The notes under the pieces were generated by a model, which was not told the DNA's origin, did no database searches, and was given only the letters and a program-made list of their open reading frames with translations. Of a DNA stretch of 64,000 nucleotides, positions 7,905 through 15,613 are shown piece by piece. Location: contig CAWFCZ010000018.1 of the NCBI GenBank assembly GCA_963814355.1, forward strand, positions 62,001-126,000, written 5' to 3'. Position 1 is the first letter of the stretch. Each line of letters begins with the position of its first letter. Source of the stretch: JADGOV01 sp963814355 (GTDB lineage Bacteria; Actinomycetota; Actinomycetes; JADGOV01). The translations under genes and the position numbers were made by a program.

Positions 7905-7923
7905 CGTACGGTTTGCTGGTACG
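7905..7923. promoter_or_regulatory. Candidate operator of the TetR gene
   Basis: Perfect 5-bp inverted repeat, CGTAC (7905-7909) and GTACG (7919-7923), separated by nine bases. It overlaps the -10 box of the TetR gene, the position expected of an autorepressor site. The left part lies in a 13-base sequence, ACGTACGGTTTGC, that recurs directly before glgX. Confidence 0.35.
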
Positions 7924-7925
7924 CT
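7920..7925 (+). promoter_or_regulatory. -10 box of the acnR-like/aconitase operon
   Basis: TACGCT, six bases before the GTG start of the TetR gene. The same box and spacing precede DUF3000 at 49035. Confidence 0.5.
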
Positions 7926-7931
7926 CTTCTC

Positions 7932-8543
7932 GTGCCGAAGGTGAGCGACGACCGCATCGAGGAGACCAGGCGGCGGATCCTCGACGGTGCCCGCCGGGCG
8001 TTCGCCCGGCATGGCTACGGCGGTGCCACGGTGCGGGTGCTGGAACGGGAGGTCGGGCTGAGCCGAGGCGCGATCTTCCATCACTTCCCGGACAAGAACG
8101 CGTTGTTCCTGGCCCTCGCCGCCGAGGACGCCGCCGAACTCGCAGCGGTGGTCACCGAGCACGGCCTGGTCCAGGTGATGGCCGAACTGCCGAGTCGGGA
8201 CCCCGGGTGGCTCGGCGTCCAACTGGAGGTCGCCAGCCGGTTGCGTACCGACCCGGCCTTCAGGTCGGCCTGGCAGCAGCGACTCGAAGTGGTGCGGAGC
8301 ACCACCTGCGCCCGGCTGCGACGCGGCCAGGCAAACGGGACGATCCGCGACGACGTCACCGCCGAGACGCTCGCCGATTTTCTGCAACTGGTGCACGACG
8401 GGCTGGTCCTGCACCTGGCCCGCGGTGCCCGCGACCGCGGGACCGACTTCGACGCCCCGGCCGTCATCGCGTTGGCCGAGGGTGCCGTCCGACGAGCGCA
8501 ACCGGTGGGCAAGACTGCCCCCGTGAAAGGGGATCCGCGATGA
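7932..8543 (+). CDS. TetR-family regulator, AcnR-like
   Basis: DNA-binding repressor of 203 residues. The N-terminal helix-turn-helix is clear: RRRILDGARRAFARHGYGG, then VRVLEREVGLSRGAIFHHFP. The C-terminal part is a ligand or dimer domain of normal TetR length. Its stop overlaps the aconitase start (ATGA), so the two are one operon. In corynebacteria the TetR protein AcnR represses aconitase, and a close genetic link between the two is known; by analogy this is probably the aconitase regulator. An inverted repeat over its own promoter fits autoregulation. The GTG start at 7932 is six bases downstream of TACGCT, so the mRNA is probably leaderless. Confidence 0.88.
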   Translation: MPKVSDDRIEETRRRILDGARRAFARHGYGGATVRVLEREVGLSRGAIFHHFPDKNALFLALAAEDAAELAAVVTEHGLVQVMAELPSRDPGWLGVQLEVASRLRTDPAFRSAWQQRLEVVRSTTCARLRRGQANGTIRDDVTAETLADFLQLVHDGLVLHLARGARDRGTDFDAPAVIALAEGAVRRAQPVGKTAPVKGDPR

Positions 8544-11362
8544 GCGAGAACAGCTTCGACGCCCAGGCCACCGTGACGGTCGGCGATTCCTCCTACGACA
8601 TCTTCCGGCTGGACGCGGTGGAGGGCTCGGCTCGGCTTCCGTTCAGCCTCAAGGTGCTGCTGGAGAACCTGCTGCGCAACTTCGACGGCCACCGGATCAC
8701 CGCCGACCAGGTCCGGGCGGTCGCCGGTTGGGACCCGGCGGCCGAGCCGAGCGAGGAGATCCAGTTCACCCCGGCCCGGGTGCTGATGCAGGACTTCACC
8801 GGCGTGCCGTGTGTCGTCGACCTGGCGGCCATGCGGGAGGCGATGAGCGACCTCGGCGGCGACCCCACCCGGATCAACCCGCTGCGCCCGGCCGAGTTGG
8901 TCATCGACCACTCGGTGATCGCCGACCTCTTCGGCGCGCCGGATTCCTTCGCCCGCAACGTCGAACTGGAATACCAGCGCAACAGCGAGCGGTACCAGTT
9001 CCTGCGCTGGGGGCAGCAGGCCTTCGCCGATTTCCAGGTGGTGCCGCCCGGCACCGGCATCGTGCACCAGGTCAACATCGAACACCTGGCCCGGGTGGTG
9101 TTCGACACGCCCGCCGACGGGCGGCGCCTGGCCTACCCGGACACCCTGGTCGGCACCGACTCCCACACCACGATGGTCAACGGGTTAGGCGTGCTGGGCT
9201 GGGGCGTGGGCGGCATCGAAGCCGAGGCCGCGATGCTCGGCCAGCCGGTGTCCATGCTCATCCCGAAGGTGGTCGGGTTCAAGCTCGGCGGCGAGATGCC
9301 GGAAGGCGCGACCGCGACCGACCTGGTGCTCACCGTGACCGAGATGCTGCGCCGGCACGGTGTGGTCGGCAAGTTCGTGGAGTTCTACGGCCCCGGTGTG
9401 TCCAATGTGCCGCTGGCCAACCGGGCCACCATCGGCAACATGAGCCCGGAGTACGGCTCCACTTGCGCCATCTTCCCGATCGACGACGAGACGCTGGCCT
9501 ACCTGCGGTTCACCGGCCGGCCGCAGGAGCAGGTGGCGCTGGTCGAGGCGTACGCCAAGGAGCAGGGCCTGTGGCACGATCCGGCCGCCGAGCCGGACTT
9601 CACCGAGACCCTGGAACTCGATCTCGGCACCATCGTGCCCTCGATCGCCGGCCCGAAGCGACCGCAGGACCGGGTGCCGCTGGCGGCGGCCAAGGCCAGC
9701 TTCCGCCGCGCATTGCGCAACTACACCGGCGAGGGTGCGGCGAACTCGCGCAAGCCCGGGGTGCCGCCGGCGACGACCGCGGAGGACCTCAACGGCGGCA
9801 TCGACGTGGCCTCGGCGGCCTCTTTCCCCTCCAGCGACCCGATCGCCGTCGGCACCGTCGACCACGCCGAGGCACCGGCTACACCGGCCGCCGCCGATCC
9901 GGAGTCCGGCAGCCGTCCGCAGCGGCGTACCGCCATCTCGCTGAGCGGCCAGCCGGTCGAGATCGACCACGGCGCGGTGGCGATTGCCGCCATCACCTCC
10001 TGTACGAACACCTCGAATCCCTCGGTCATGCTGGGTGCGGCGCTGCTGGCGAAGAAGGCGGTGGAGGCCGGCCTGGAGCGCAAGCCGTGGGTGAAGACCT
10101 CGCTGGCGCCCGGGTCGAAGGTGGTCATGGACTACTACGACCGTGCCGGGCTCACCCCGTACCTGGAGAAGCTGGGCTTCTCCCTCGTCGGGTACGGCTG
10201 CACGACGTGTATCGGCAACTCCGGGCCGTTGATCCCGGAGGTGTCCGCGGCGGTCAACGAGGCCGACCTCGCCGTCACCGCGGTGCTGTCCGGCAACCGC
10301 AACTTCGAGGGCCGGATCAACCCCGACGTGAAGATGAACTACCTCGCCAGCCCGCCGCTGGTGGTCGCGTACGCCCTCGCCGGGACGATGGACCTCGACC
10401 TCACCACCGAACCGCTGGGCACCGGTACCGACGGCGAACCGGTCTACCTGCACGACATCTGGCCGACCTCGGCCGAAATCCAGGAGGTAATCGGGCAGGC
10501 CATCCGCTCGGAGATGTTCAGCCGGGACTACGCCGACGTGTTCGCCGGCGACGAGACCTGGCAGGGACTGTCCGTGCCCTCCGGCGACACCTTCGCCTGG
10601 GATCCCGACTCCACCTATGTCCGCAAGCCGCCGTACTTCGACGGGATGGACCGCGAGCCGGCACCGCTCACCGACATCGAAGGGGCCCGGGTGCTCGCAG
10701 TTCTCGGCGACTCGGTGACCACCGACCACATCTCCCCGGCGGGCGCGATCAAGGCCGGCTCCCCGGCCGGGCGCTACCTGCGCGAGCACGGCGTGGCGCG
10801 CGCCGACTTCAACTCCTACGGCTCCCGCCGGGGCAACCACGAGGTGATGATCCGCGGCACCTTCGCCAACATCCGGCTCCGCAACGCCTTGGCGCCGGGT
10901 ACCGAGGGCGGAGTGACCCGGCACCTGCCGGACGGCGAGCAGCTCGACATCTACGACGCCGCCCAGCGCTACGCCGCCGACGGGGTGCCGCTGGTGATCC
11001 TGGCCGGCAAGGAGTACGGCTCCGGATCGTCGCGGGACTGGGCGGCGAAGGGCACCGCGCTGCTCGGCGTGCGGGCCGTGATCGCCGAATCCTACGAACG
11101 GATCCACCGCTCGAACCTGATCGGGATGGGCGTGCTGCCCCTGCAGTACCGCGACGGCGAGACCGCGGAGTCGTTGGGGTTGACGGGTCAGGAGACCTTC
11201 GCCATCGCCGGCCTGGCCGGGGCGCAGGAGATCGGGCCGGAGATCACCGTGTTGGCCGACGGCCGCGAGTTCTCGGCCGTCGTCCGGATCGACACCCCCG
11301 GCGAGGCCGAGTACTACCGGCATGGCGGGATCATGCCCTACGTGCTTCGCTCCCTGCTGTAG
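8540..11362 (+). CDS. acnA: Aconitate hydratase (aconitase A)
   Basis: Converts citrate to isocitrate in the TCA cycle through a [4Fe-4S] cluster; 940 residues, cytoplasmic. The cluster Cys residues are Cys488 in TSCTNTSNP and Cys554 and Cys557 in GYGCTTCIGNSGPL. Substrate-site motifs include GTDSHTTMVNGLGVLGWGVG and GKEYGSGSSRDWAAKGT in the swivelling C-terminal domain. A Pro/Ala-rich linker before the first Cys (around residues 440-470) is typical of actinobacterial enzymes. The ATG at 8540 overlaps the stop of the TetR gene, so translation is coupled. A 9-bp stem follows the stop. Confidence 0.97.
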   Translation: MSENSFDAQATVTVGDSSYDIFRLDAVEGSARLPFSLKVLLENLLRNFDGHRITADQVRAVAGWDPAAEPSEEIQFTPARVLMQDFTGVPCVVDLAAMREAMSDLGGDPTRINPLRPAELVIDHSVIADLFGAPDSFARNVELEYQRNSERYQFLRWGQQAFADFQVVPPGTGIVHQVNIEHLARVVFDTPADGRRLAYPDTLVGTDSHTTMVNGLGVLGWGVGGIEAEAAMLGQPVSMLIPKVVGFKLGGEMPEGATATDLVLTVTEMLRRHGVVGKFVEFYGPGVSNVPLANRATIGNMSPEYGSTCAIFPIDDETLAYLRFTGRPQEQVALVEAYAKEQGLWHDPAAEPDFTETLELDLGTIVPSIAGPKRPQDRVPLAAAKASFRRALRNYTGEGAANSRKPGVPPATTAEDLNGGIDVASAASFPSSDPIAVGTVDHAEAPATPAAADPESGSRPQRRTAISLSGQPVEIDHGAVAIAAITSCTNTSNPSVMLGAALLAKKAVEAGLERKPWVKTSLAPGSKVVMDYYDRAGLTPYLEKLGFSLVGYGCTTCIGNSGPLIPEVSAAVNEADLAVTAVLSGNRNFEGRINPDVKMNYLASPPLVVAYALAGTMDLDLTTEPLGTGTDGEPVYLHDIWPTSAEIQEVIGQAIRSEMFSRDYADVFAGDETWQGLSVPSGDTFAWDPDSTYVRKPPYFDGMDREPAPLTDIEGARVLAVLGDSVTTDHISPAGAIKAGSPAGRYLREHGVARADFNSYGSRRGNHEVMIRGTFANIRLRNALAPGTEGGVTRHLPDGEQLDIYDAAQRYAADGVPLVILAGKEYGSGSSRDWAAKGTALLGVRAVIAESYERIHRSNLIGMGVLPLQYRDGETAESLGLTGQETFAIAGLAGAQEIGPEITVLADGREFSAVVRIDTPGEAEYYRHGGIMPYVLRSLL

Positions 11363-11389
11363 GCCTATCGAACCAGCGGCCGAAGGGTC

Positions 11390-11439
11390 GGGCTGGGGAA
11401 GGCTGGCGGGGCTGGAACCCCGGCACGCTACCCCAGCCC
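11390..11439 (+). terminator. Stem-loop after aconitase
   Basis: Arms GGGCTGGGG (11390-11398) and CCCCAGCCC (11431-11439) pair over 9 bp, with a smaller GGGG/CCCC stem inside the loop. It begins 28 bp after the acnA stop. No T-run follows, as is usual at this base composition. Confidence 0.5.
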
Positions 11440-11547
11440 AGCCCAGCCGAGCGGTGGCTGGGGGCGTGGCGGGGGCCGCGGGGGACGGGGCCGAGATCGC
11501 CGCCGCATCGGCGCCATGCGTCGCAGAGGTGAGACAGAATCGGGGCC

Positions 11548-12669
11548 GTGACCTCGAACCCGCCGCATCGCGCCCTGCGCATCGCCGGCCGGCCGCTGCC
11601 CGTGGTCGGCCGGGCCCGGATGTACGTCTGCGGCATCACCCCGTACGACACCACGCATCTCGGCCACGCGGCCACCTTCGTCTGGGCGGACACCGCGGCT
11701 CGGGTGCTCCGCCACCTCGGCGTCGAGGTGGAGGTCTGCCGCAACGTGACGGATGTCGACGACGTGCTCACCGCGGCGGCGGCGCGGGCCGGCAGTCCGT
11801 ACGACTCGTTCGCCGCGGTCGGCAAGTTCCACTTCGACCGGGACATGGAAGCACTCGGTGTCCGGCCCCCGGCCCACGAGCCGCGAGCGCACAACCATGT
11901 CCGGCAGGTGGCGGCGCTGGCGGCCGGACTTCTGGGCACGGGGTCGGCGTACGTCGCCAACGGCAGCGTGTACTTCCCGGGCGCTGACGTGCCGGCGGCG
12001 GCCGGACTGGAGCAGGCCACCGCGTTGTCCCTGGCCGCGGAATACGGCGACGACCCGGATGACCCGGCGAAGCAGGACCCGTTCGACGTCGCGATCTGGA
12101 AGGCGTCGGCGCCCGGTGAGCCCGCCTGGCCCTCCCCCTGGGGTCCTGGCCGGCCGGGCTGGCACGCCGAATGCGCGGCCATGGCGCTGACCATCCTGGG
12201 CCCGGCGATCGACCTGCACGGCGGTGGCGCGGACCTGCGGTTCCCGCACCACGCCTACGAAACGGCGATGGCCCAGACATTGACCGGGGTGCGGCCTTTC
12301 GCCCGCGGCTGGATGCAGGTCGGCACGGTGTTGGTGGACGGCAGGAAGATGGCGAAGTCCACCGGCAACCTGGTGCTGGTCGGCGACGTGCTCGCGGACC
12401 ATCCAGCGGCGGCGTTGCGCCTGCTGCTGCTGGACCGGACCTGGTCGCAAGCCTGGAACTACGATCCGGCCGGTTTAGCCGCCGCCGAGGCGAAGCTGGA
12501 TCGGCTCTACACGGCCGCCGGACGGCCCGACGGTGCGCTCGCCGCCGCCGAGACCGCGGTCACCGACGCCCTGCTCGACGACCTCGACGTGTCGGGGGCG
12601 CTGGCGGTCGCCGAGGAAGCCGGCGGTACGACGGCCCGTACCGCCCTCGGCGTTCTCGGCCTGAGCTGA
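11548..12669 (+). CDS. MshC-like / cysteinyl-tRNA-synthetase-like ligase
   Basis: Class I aminoacyl-tRNA-synthetase fold that activates cysteine; 373 residues. The opening CGITPYDTTHLGHAATFVWA is the MshC form of the HIGH motif (GITPYD in place of GPTVYD), and KMAKSTGNLVLVGD is the KMSKS loop. Zinc ligands are Cys in YVCGITPY and GWHAECAAMA, and His in FPHHAYE. MshC joins cysteine to glucosaminyl-inositol in mycothiol synthesis. The protein lacks most of the C-terminal domain of CysRS and is shorter than usual MshC (about 410), so it may be mshC itself or a paralogue. The GTG start follows CAGAAT by seven bases. The neighbouring ligase starts 16 bp downstream. Confidence 0.8.
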   Translation: MTSNPPHRALRIAGRPLPVVGRARMYVCGITPYDTTHLGHAATFVWADTAARVLRHLGVEVEVCRNVTDVDDVLTAAAARAGSPYDSFAAVGKFHFDRDMEALGVRPPAHEPRAHNHVRQVAALAAGLLGTGSAYVANGSVYFPGADVPAAAGLEQATALSLAAEYGDDPDDPAKQDPFDVAIWKASAPGEPAWPSPWGPGRPGWHAECAAMALTILGPAIDLHGGGADLRFPHHAYETAMAQTLTGVRPFARGWMQVGTVLVDGRKMAKSTGNLVLVGDVLADHPAAALRLLLLDRTWSQAWNYDPAGLAAAEAKLDRLYTAAGRPDGALAAAETAVTDALLDDLDVSGALAVAEEAGGTTARTALGVLGLS

Positions 12670-12685
12670 CCGGACCCCTGATCGC

Positions 12686-14218
12686 GTGCTCTTCGCCGAC
12701 CTGGCCAGCACCTCCGAAGCCGTTGCCGGCACAGCGGCCCGGTCGGGCAAGATCGCGCTGATCGCCGAGTGCCTGCGCCGGGCAGCCCCGGCGGAGGCCG
12801 AGGTGGCGGTCGCGTACCTGTCCGGCGAGCTACCCCAGCGGCGTACCGGCGTGGGCTGGGCTTCGCTGCGGGACCCGCCGCCTGCGGCCGAGTCACCAAC
12901 GCTGTCGGTGACCGAAGTCGACGGCGTACTCGGCGAGCTGGCCGTGCTGAGCGGTTCCGGTTCGACCACCGCCCGGCGCACGCTGATCGGCCAGCTGATG
13001 GCCCGGTCCACCGCTGCCGAACAGCGGATGCTGCGCGGGCTGCTGTCCGGGGAGTTGCGCCAGGGCGCGCAACAGGGCGTCATGGTCGACGCGGTGGCCC
13101 GGGCTGCGGGGGTGGCAGCAGCCGAGGTGCGCCGGGCGGCCATGCTGCGCGGTTCGCTCCCCGCCGTGGCCGGCGCTGCCCTGGCATCCGGGCGCGCCGG
13201 GTTGGCGGCCTTCGGCCTGGAGGTGGGGCGCCCGGTCCAGCCGATGCTGGCCTCGACCGCGGCGTCCGTACCCGAGGCGCTGGAGCGGGTCGGGGATGCC
13301 GCGGTGGACTGGAAGCTGGACGGGGTACGGGTGCAGATCCACCGCGACGGCGAGGCGGTCGCGATCTTCACCCGCACCCTGGAGGAGATCACCGACCGGC
13401 TGCCGGAGGTGGTCGCCCAGACGCGCGCCCTGCCGGTGCGCACGGTCGTCCTGGACGGCGAGGTCCTCGCCTTAGACGCCCACGGGCGGCCGCGCCGGTT
13501 CCAGGAGACCGCCGGACGGGTGGCCCGCCGGCCCGCACCGGCGGTCGCGACCCCCACCGTCGAGATCACACCGCTGTCCACCTTCGTGTTCGACCTGCTG
13601 CACCTCGACGGCAAGGACCTCCTCGACCGCCCCGCGGCCGAGCGCTACGACGCCGGTGCCGCCGTCCTTCCGGCGGACCTGACAGTTCCCCGGCTGGTCA
13701 CCACCGACGCCGCCGCGGCCGTCGCCCACTACGAGGCGGCGCTGCGCCGAGGGCACGAAGGCGTGGTCGTGAAGGCGTTGACCGCGCCGTACGAGGCCGG
13801 GCGGCGCGGCGCCGGCTGGCTCAAGGTCAAGCCGCGCCACACCCTCGACCTGGTCGTGCTGGCGGTGGAATGGGGATCCGGTCGACGGCGCGGCTGGCTG
13901 TCCAACCTGCACCTCGGCGCCCGGGACCCCGCCTCGGGCGGCTTCGTCATGCTCGGCAAGACCTTCAAGGGGCTCACCGACGAGCTGCTGCGCTGGCAGA
14001 CCGAACGCTTGCTGGCTCTAGAGGTCAGCCGCAACGAATGGCAGGTCGTCGTCCGGCCGGAACTCGTCGTCGAGGTCGCCTTCGACGGGGTGCAGACCTC
14101 CTCCCGCTATCCCGGCGGGATGGCCCTGCGCTTCGCCCGGGTCTTGCGCTACCGGCCGGACAAGCGCGCCGAGGACGCCGACACGCTGGAGACGGTACGC
14201 GCGATCTACGCCCGTTGA
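12686..14218 (+). CDS. ATP-dependent DNA ligase (LigB type)
   Basis: Seals nicks in DNA with ATP; 510 residues. The adenylation Lys is Lys210 in DWKLDGVRVQI (motif I). LDGEVLALDAHGRP, FVFDLLHLDG, EGVVVKAL and WLKVKP match motifs III, IIIa, IV and V in order. An N-terminal DNA-binding region of about 200 residues (SGELRQGAQQGVMVDAVA) is as in archaeal-type ligases, and an OB-fold domain closes the protein. It is one of two ATP-dependent ligase genes in the window; the other (36274) is LigC-like. The GTG start at 12686 lies 16 bp after the MshC-like gene, probably one transcript. A hairpin follows the stop. Confidence 0.93.
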   Translation: MLFADLASTSEAVAGTAARSGKIALIAECLRRAAPAEAEVAVAYLSGELPQRRTGVGWASLRDPPPAAESPTLSVTEVDGVLGELAVLSGSGSTTARRTLIGQLMARSTAAEQRMLRGLLSGELRQGAQQGVMVDAVARAAGVAAAEVRRAAMLRGSLPAVAGAALASGRAGLAAFGLEVGRPVQPMLASTAASVPEALERVGDAAVDWKLDGVRVQIHRDGEAVAIFTRTLEEITDRLPEVVAQTRALPVRTVVLDGEVLALDAHGRPRRFQETAGRVARRPAPAVATPTVEITPLSTFVFDLLHLDGKDLLDRPAAERYDAGAAVLPADLTVPRLVTTDAAAAVAHYEAALRRGHEGVVVKALTAPYEAGRRGAGWLKVKPRHTLDLVVLAVEWGSGRRRGWLSNLHLGARDPASGGFVMLGKTFKGLTDELLRWQTERLLALEVSRNEWQVVVRPELVVEVAFDGVQTSSRYPGGMALRFARVLRYRPDKRAEDADTLETVRAIYAR

Positions 14219-14232
14219 GTCCCCGACCGCCG

Positions 14233-14255
14233 GCCCACACCGTCACGGCGTGGGC
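14233..14255 (+). terminator. Stem-loop between the convergent ligase and S53 peptidase genes
   Basis: GCCCAC (14233-14238) pairs with GTGGGC (14250-14255), extended by CC/GG inside with a small bulge. It starts 15 bp after the ligase stop. The rest of the 169-bp spacer shows no gene. Confidence 0.45.
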
Positions 14256-14387
14256 TGCCCTCTGTTGGCGTTGAGGTCTCCCGGACGACCTCCAGCGGGG
14301 TCCACACCAGCCCCGGCGCCGCCACGTCGACCTGATCCCCTGCTCGTCATCTGCTGGGCCAGCGCCTTGTCCGGACCGGCGCCGGAC

Positions 14388-15581
14388 TCACAGCGCGCCC
14401 AGCCCGAGGGGGCTTCCCCAGCCCGTCGGCGCGTCGTAGCCGGCCAGGGCGGTGCACAGGTAGTCACCGCCACAGAAGCCGTTGCTGCCGCCCACGACGT
14501 CCCGCAGACCTGAACGGTGGGAGTAGAGGTATCCGGCGTTGCGGAGCCGGTCGGCGTTGCCGGCCAGCCCGATCATTCCGGCGACGAGCGGGGTGGAGAG
14601 GCTGGTCCCCCCGACGACGATCCACCCGTTGTCCGGGCCGAGGCCGAAGGTGTCGTACACCGCCAGCCCGGTTTCCGGGTCGGCCACGGCGGAAAGGTCC
14701 GCGACGGTTCGCATCAGGCAGTGCCGGTCATGCTGCCAGGCCGGCTTGCCGATGTACGCCGAGCAGCCGGACCCGGACCCCGGCCAGGCCCGCTCGCCCC
14801 AGCCACCGGCGGCGGTCTTCCGCAGGGTGGTCCCGCCGACGGCGATGCTGGCCGGGAAGACCGCCGGGAACTGGGCGGCCTGAAAGCCGTAGTCACCTGA
14901 GGAGGCGACGACCGCGACCCCACGGTGGGCGTAATGGGATCGGATGGCGAGCATGCCGCTGAACTCCTCCGCGCCGTAGCTGTTGGACACGACGTCAGCG
15001 CCCAGGCGCACGGCCGTGTCGACGCCGGTGGCGAGAGCACTCATGGAGGGCTCGTCTCCCTCGACCAGCAGGAGTTTGCAGCGCGGGCAGCCCGCGGAGG
15101 CGGCCTGCAGATCGAGGGCGATCTCGACTCCCCATCCCGGATCGGGAGCAGGTCGGCTGCGGCCACCGCGCTGGTTGACCGTGCGGAAGCAGCCGTTCGC
15201 GCTCGTGCAGGGCGGCAGGCCGAAGGTCTTCCGGTAGACGGCGAGGTCGGTTTCGGCCCGCGGATTGTCGTACGCGTCGACGATCGCGATCGTCGAGCCA
15301 GCCCCGCGGCTGGTATCGACTCGGTAGGCGATGCGGATGTCCGCCGGCCGGTACCCGGCGGCGGGCGCCCCGCTCGCGGTCGAGGCCGCGCCGGGTCGCG
15401 TCGACCCCGCCTGCCACAGGGCGAAGCACCGGAACTCACCGGACGCCGCCGTGGAGCACGCCTGGTGCAGCACCGCCTTGGCCGGAATCGCCGTCGCGGC
15501 GGCCGGGGCGAGGAGTGCCAGACCGGCCGCCAGCGCGGCGGCACCGACGGTGAGGGTTAGTACCGGATGTCGCAGTGTCAC
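14388..15581 (-). CDS. Exported S53-family (sedolisin-like) serine peptidase
   Basis: Secreted endopeptidase of 397 residues. The GTG start at 15581 has a GGGAG site six bases upstream and opens a signal peptide, VTLRHPVLTLTVGAAALAAG. The catalytic residues fit S53: Glu and Asp in GVEIALDLQAA, oxyanion Asp in SSGDYGFQAAQ, and Ser in VVGGTSLSTPLVAGMIGLA. Several Cys pairs (CSTAASGEFRC, PPCTSANGC, GCPRC) suggest disulfides. The usual long sedolisin propeptide is almost absent, so the protein is short for the family; maturation may differ. It follows the large secreted protein gene by 32 bp in the same operon, which suggests the two work together outside the cell. Confidence 0.85.
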   Translation of the reverse strand: MTLRHPVLTLTVGAAALAAGLALLAPAAATAIPAKAVLHQACSTAASGEFRCFALWQAGSTRPGAASTASGAPAAGYRPADIRIAYRVDTSRGAGSTIAIVDAYDNPRAETDLAVYRKTFGLPPCTSANGCFRTVNQRGGRSRPAPDPGWGVEIALDLQAASAGCPRCKLLLVEGDEPSMSALATGVDTAVRLGADVVSNSYGAEEFSGMLAIRSHYAHRGVAVVASSGDYGFQAAQFPAVFPASIAVGGTTLRKTAAGGWGERAWPGSGSGCSAYIGKPAWQHDRHCLMRTVADLSAVADPETGLAVYDTFGLGPDNGWIVVGGTSLSTPLVAGMIGLAGNADRLRNAGYLYSHRSGLRDVVGGSNGFCGGDYLCTALAGYDAPTGWGSPLGLGAL

Positions 15582-15613
15582 GGAATCTCCCGGAGTCGGT
15601 CGCACACGGGACG

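Noticed and set aside
9185..11323. 712-codon open frame antisense to aconitase
   Set aside because: High-GC codon usage keeps the antisense frame open. The protein has no recognisable domain and the sense strand is a complete aconitase.
8728..11532. 934-codon open frame in another frame of aconitase
   Set aside because: Arg/Gly/Pro-rich translation typical of a shifted frame in GC-rich DNA.
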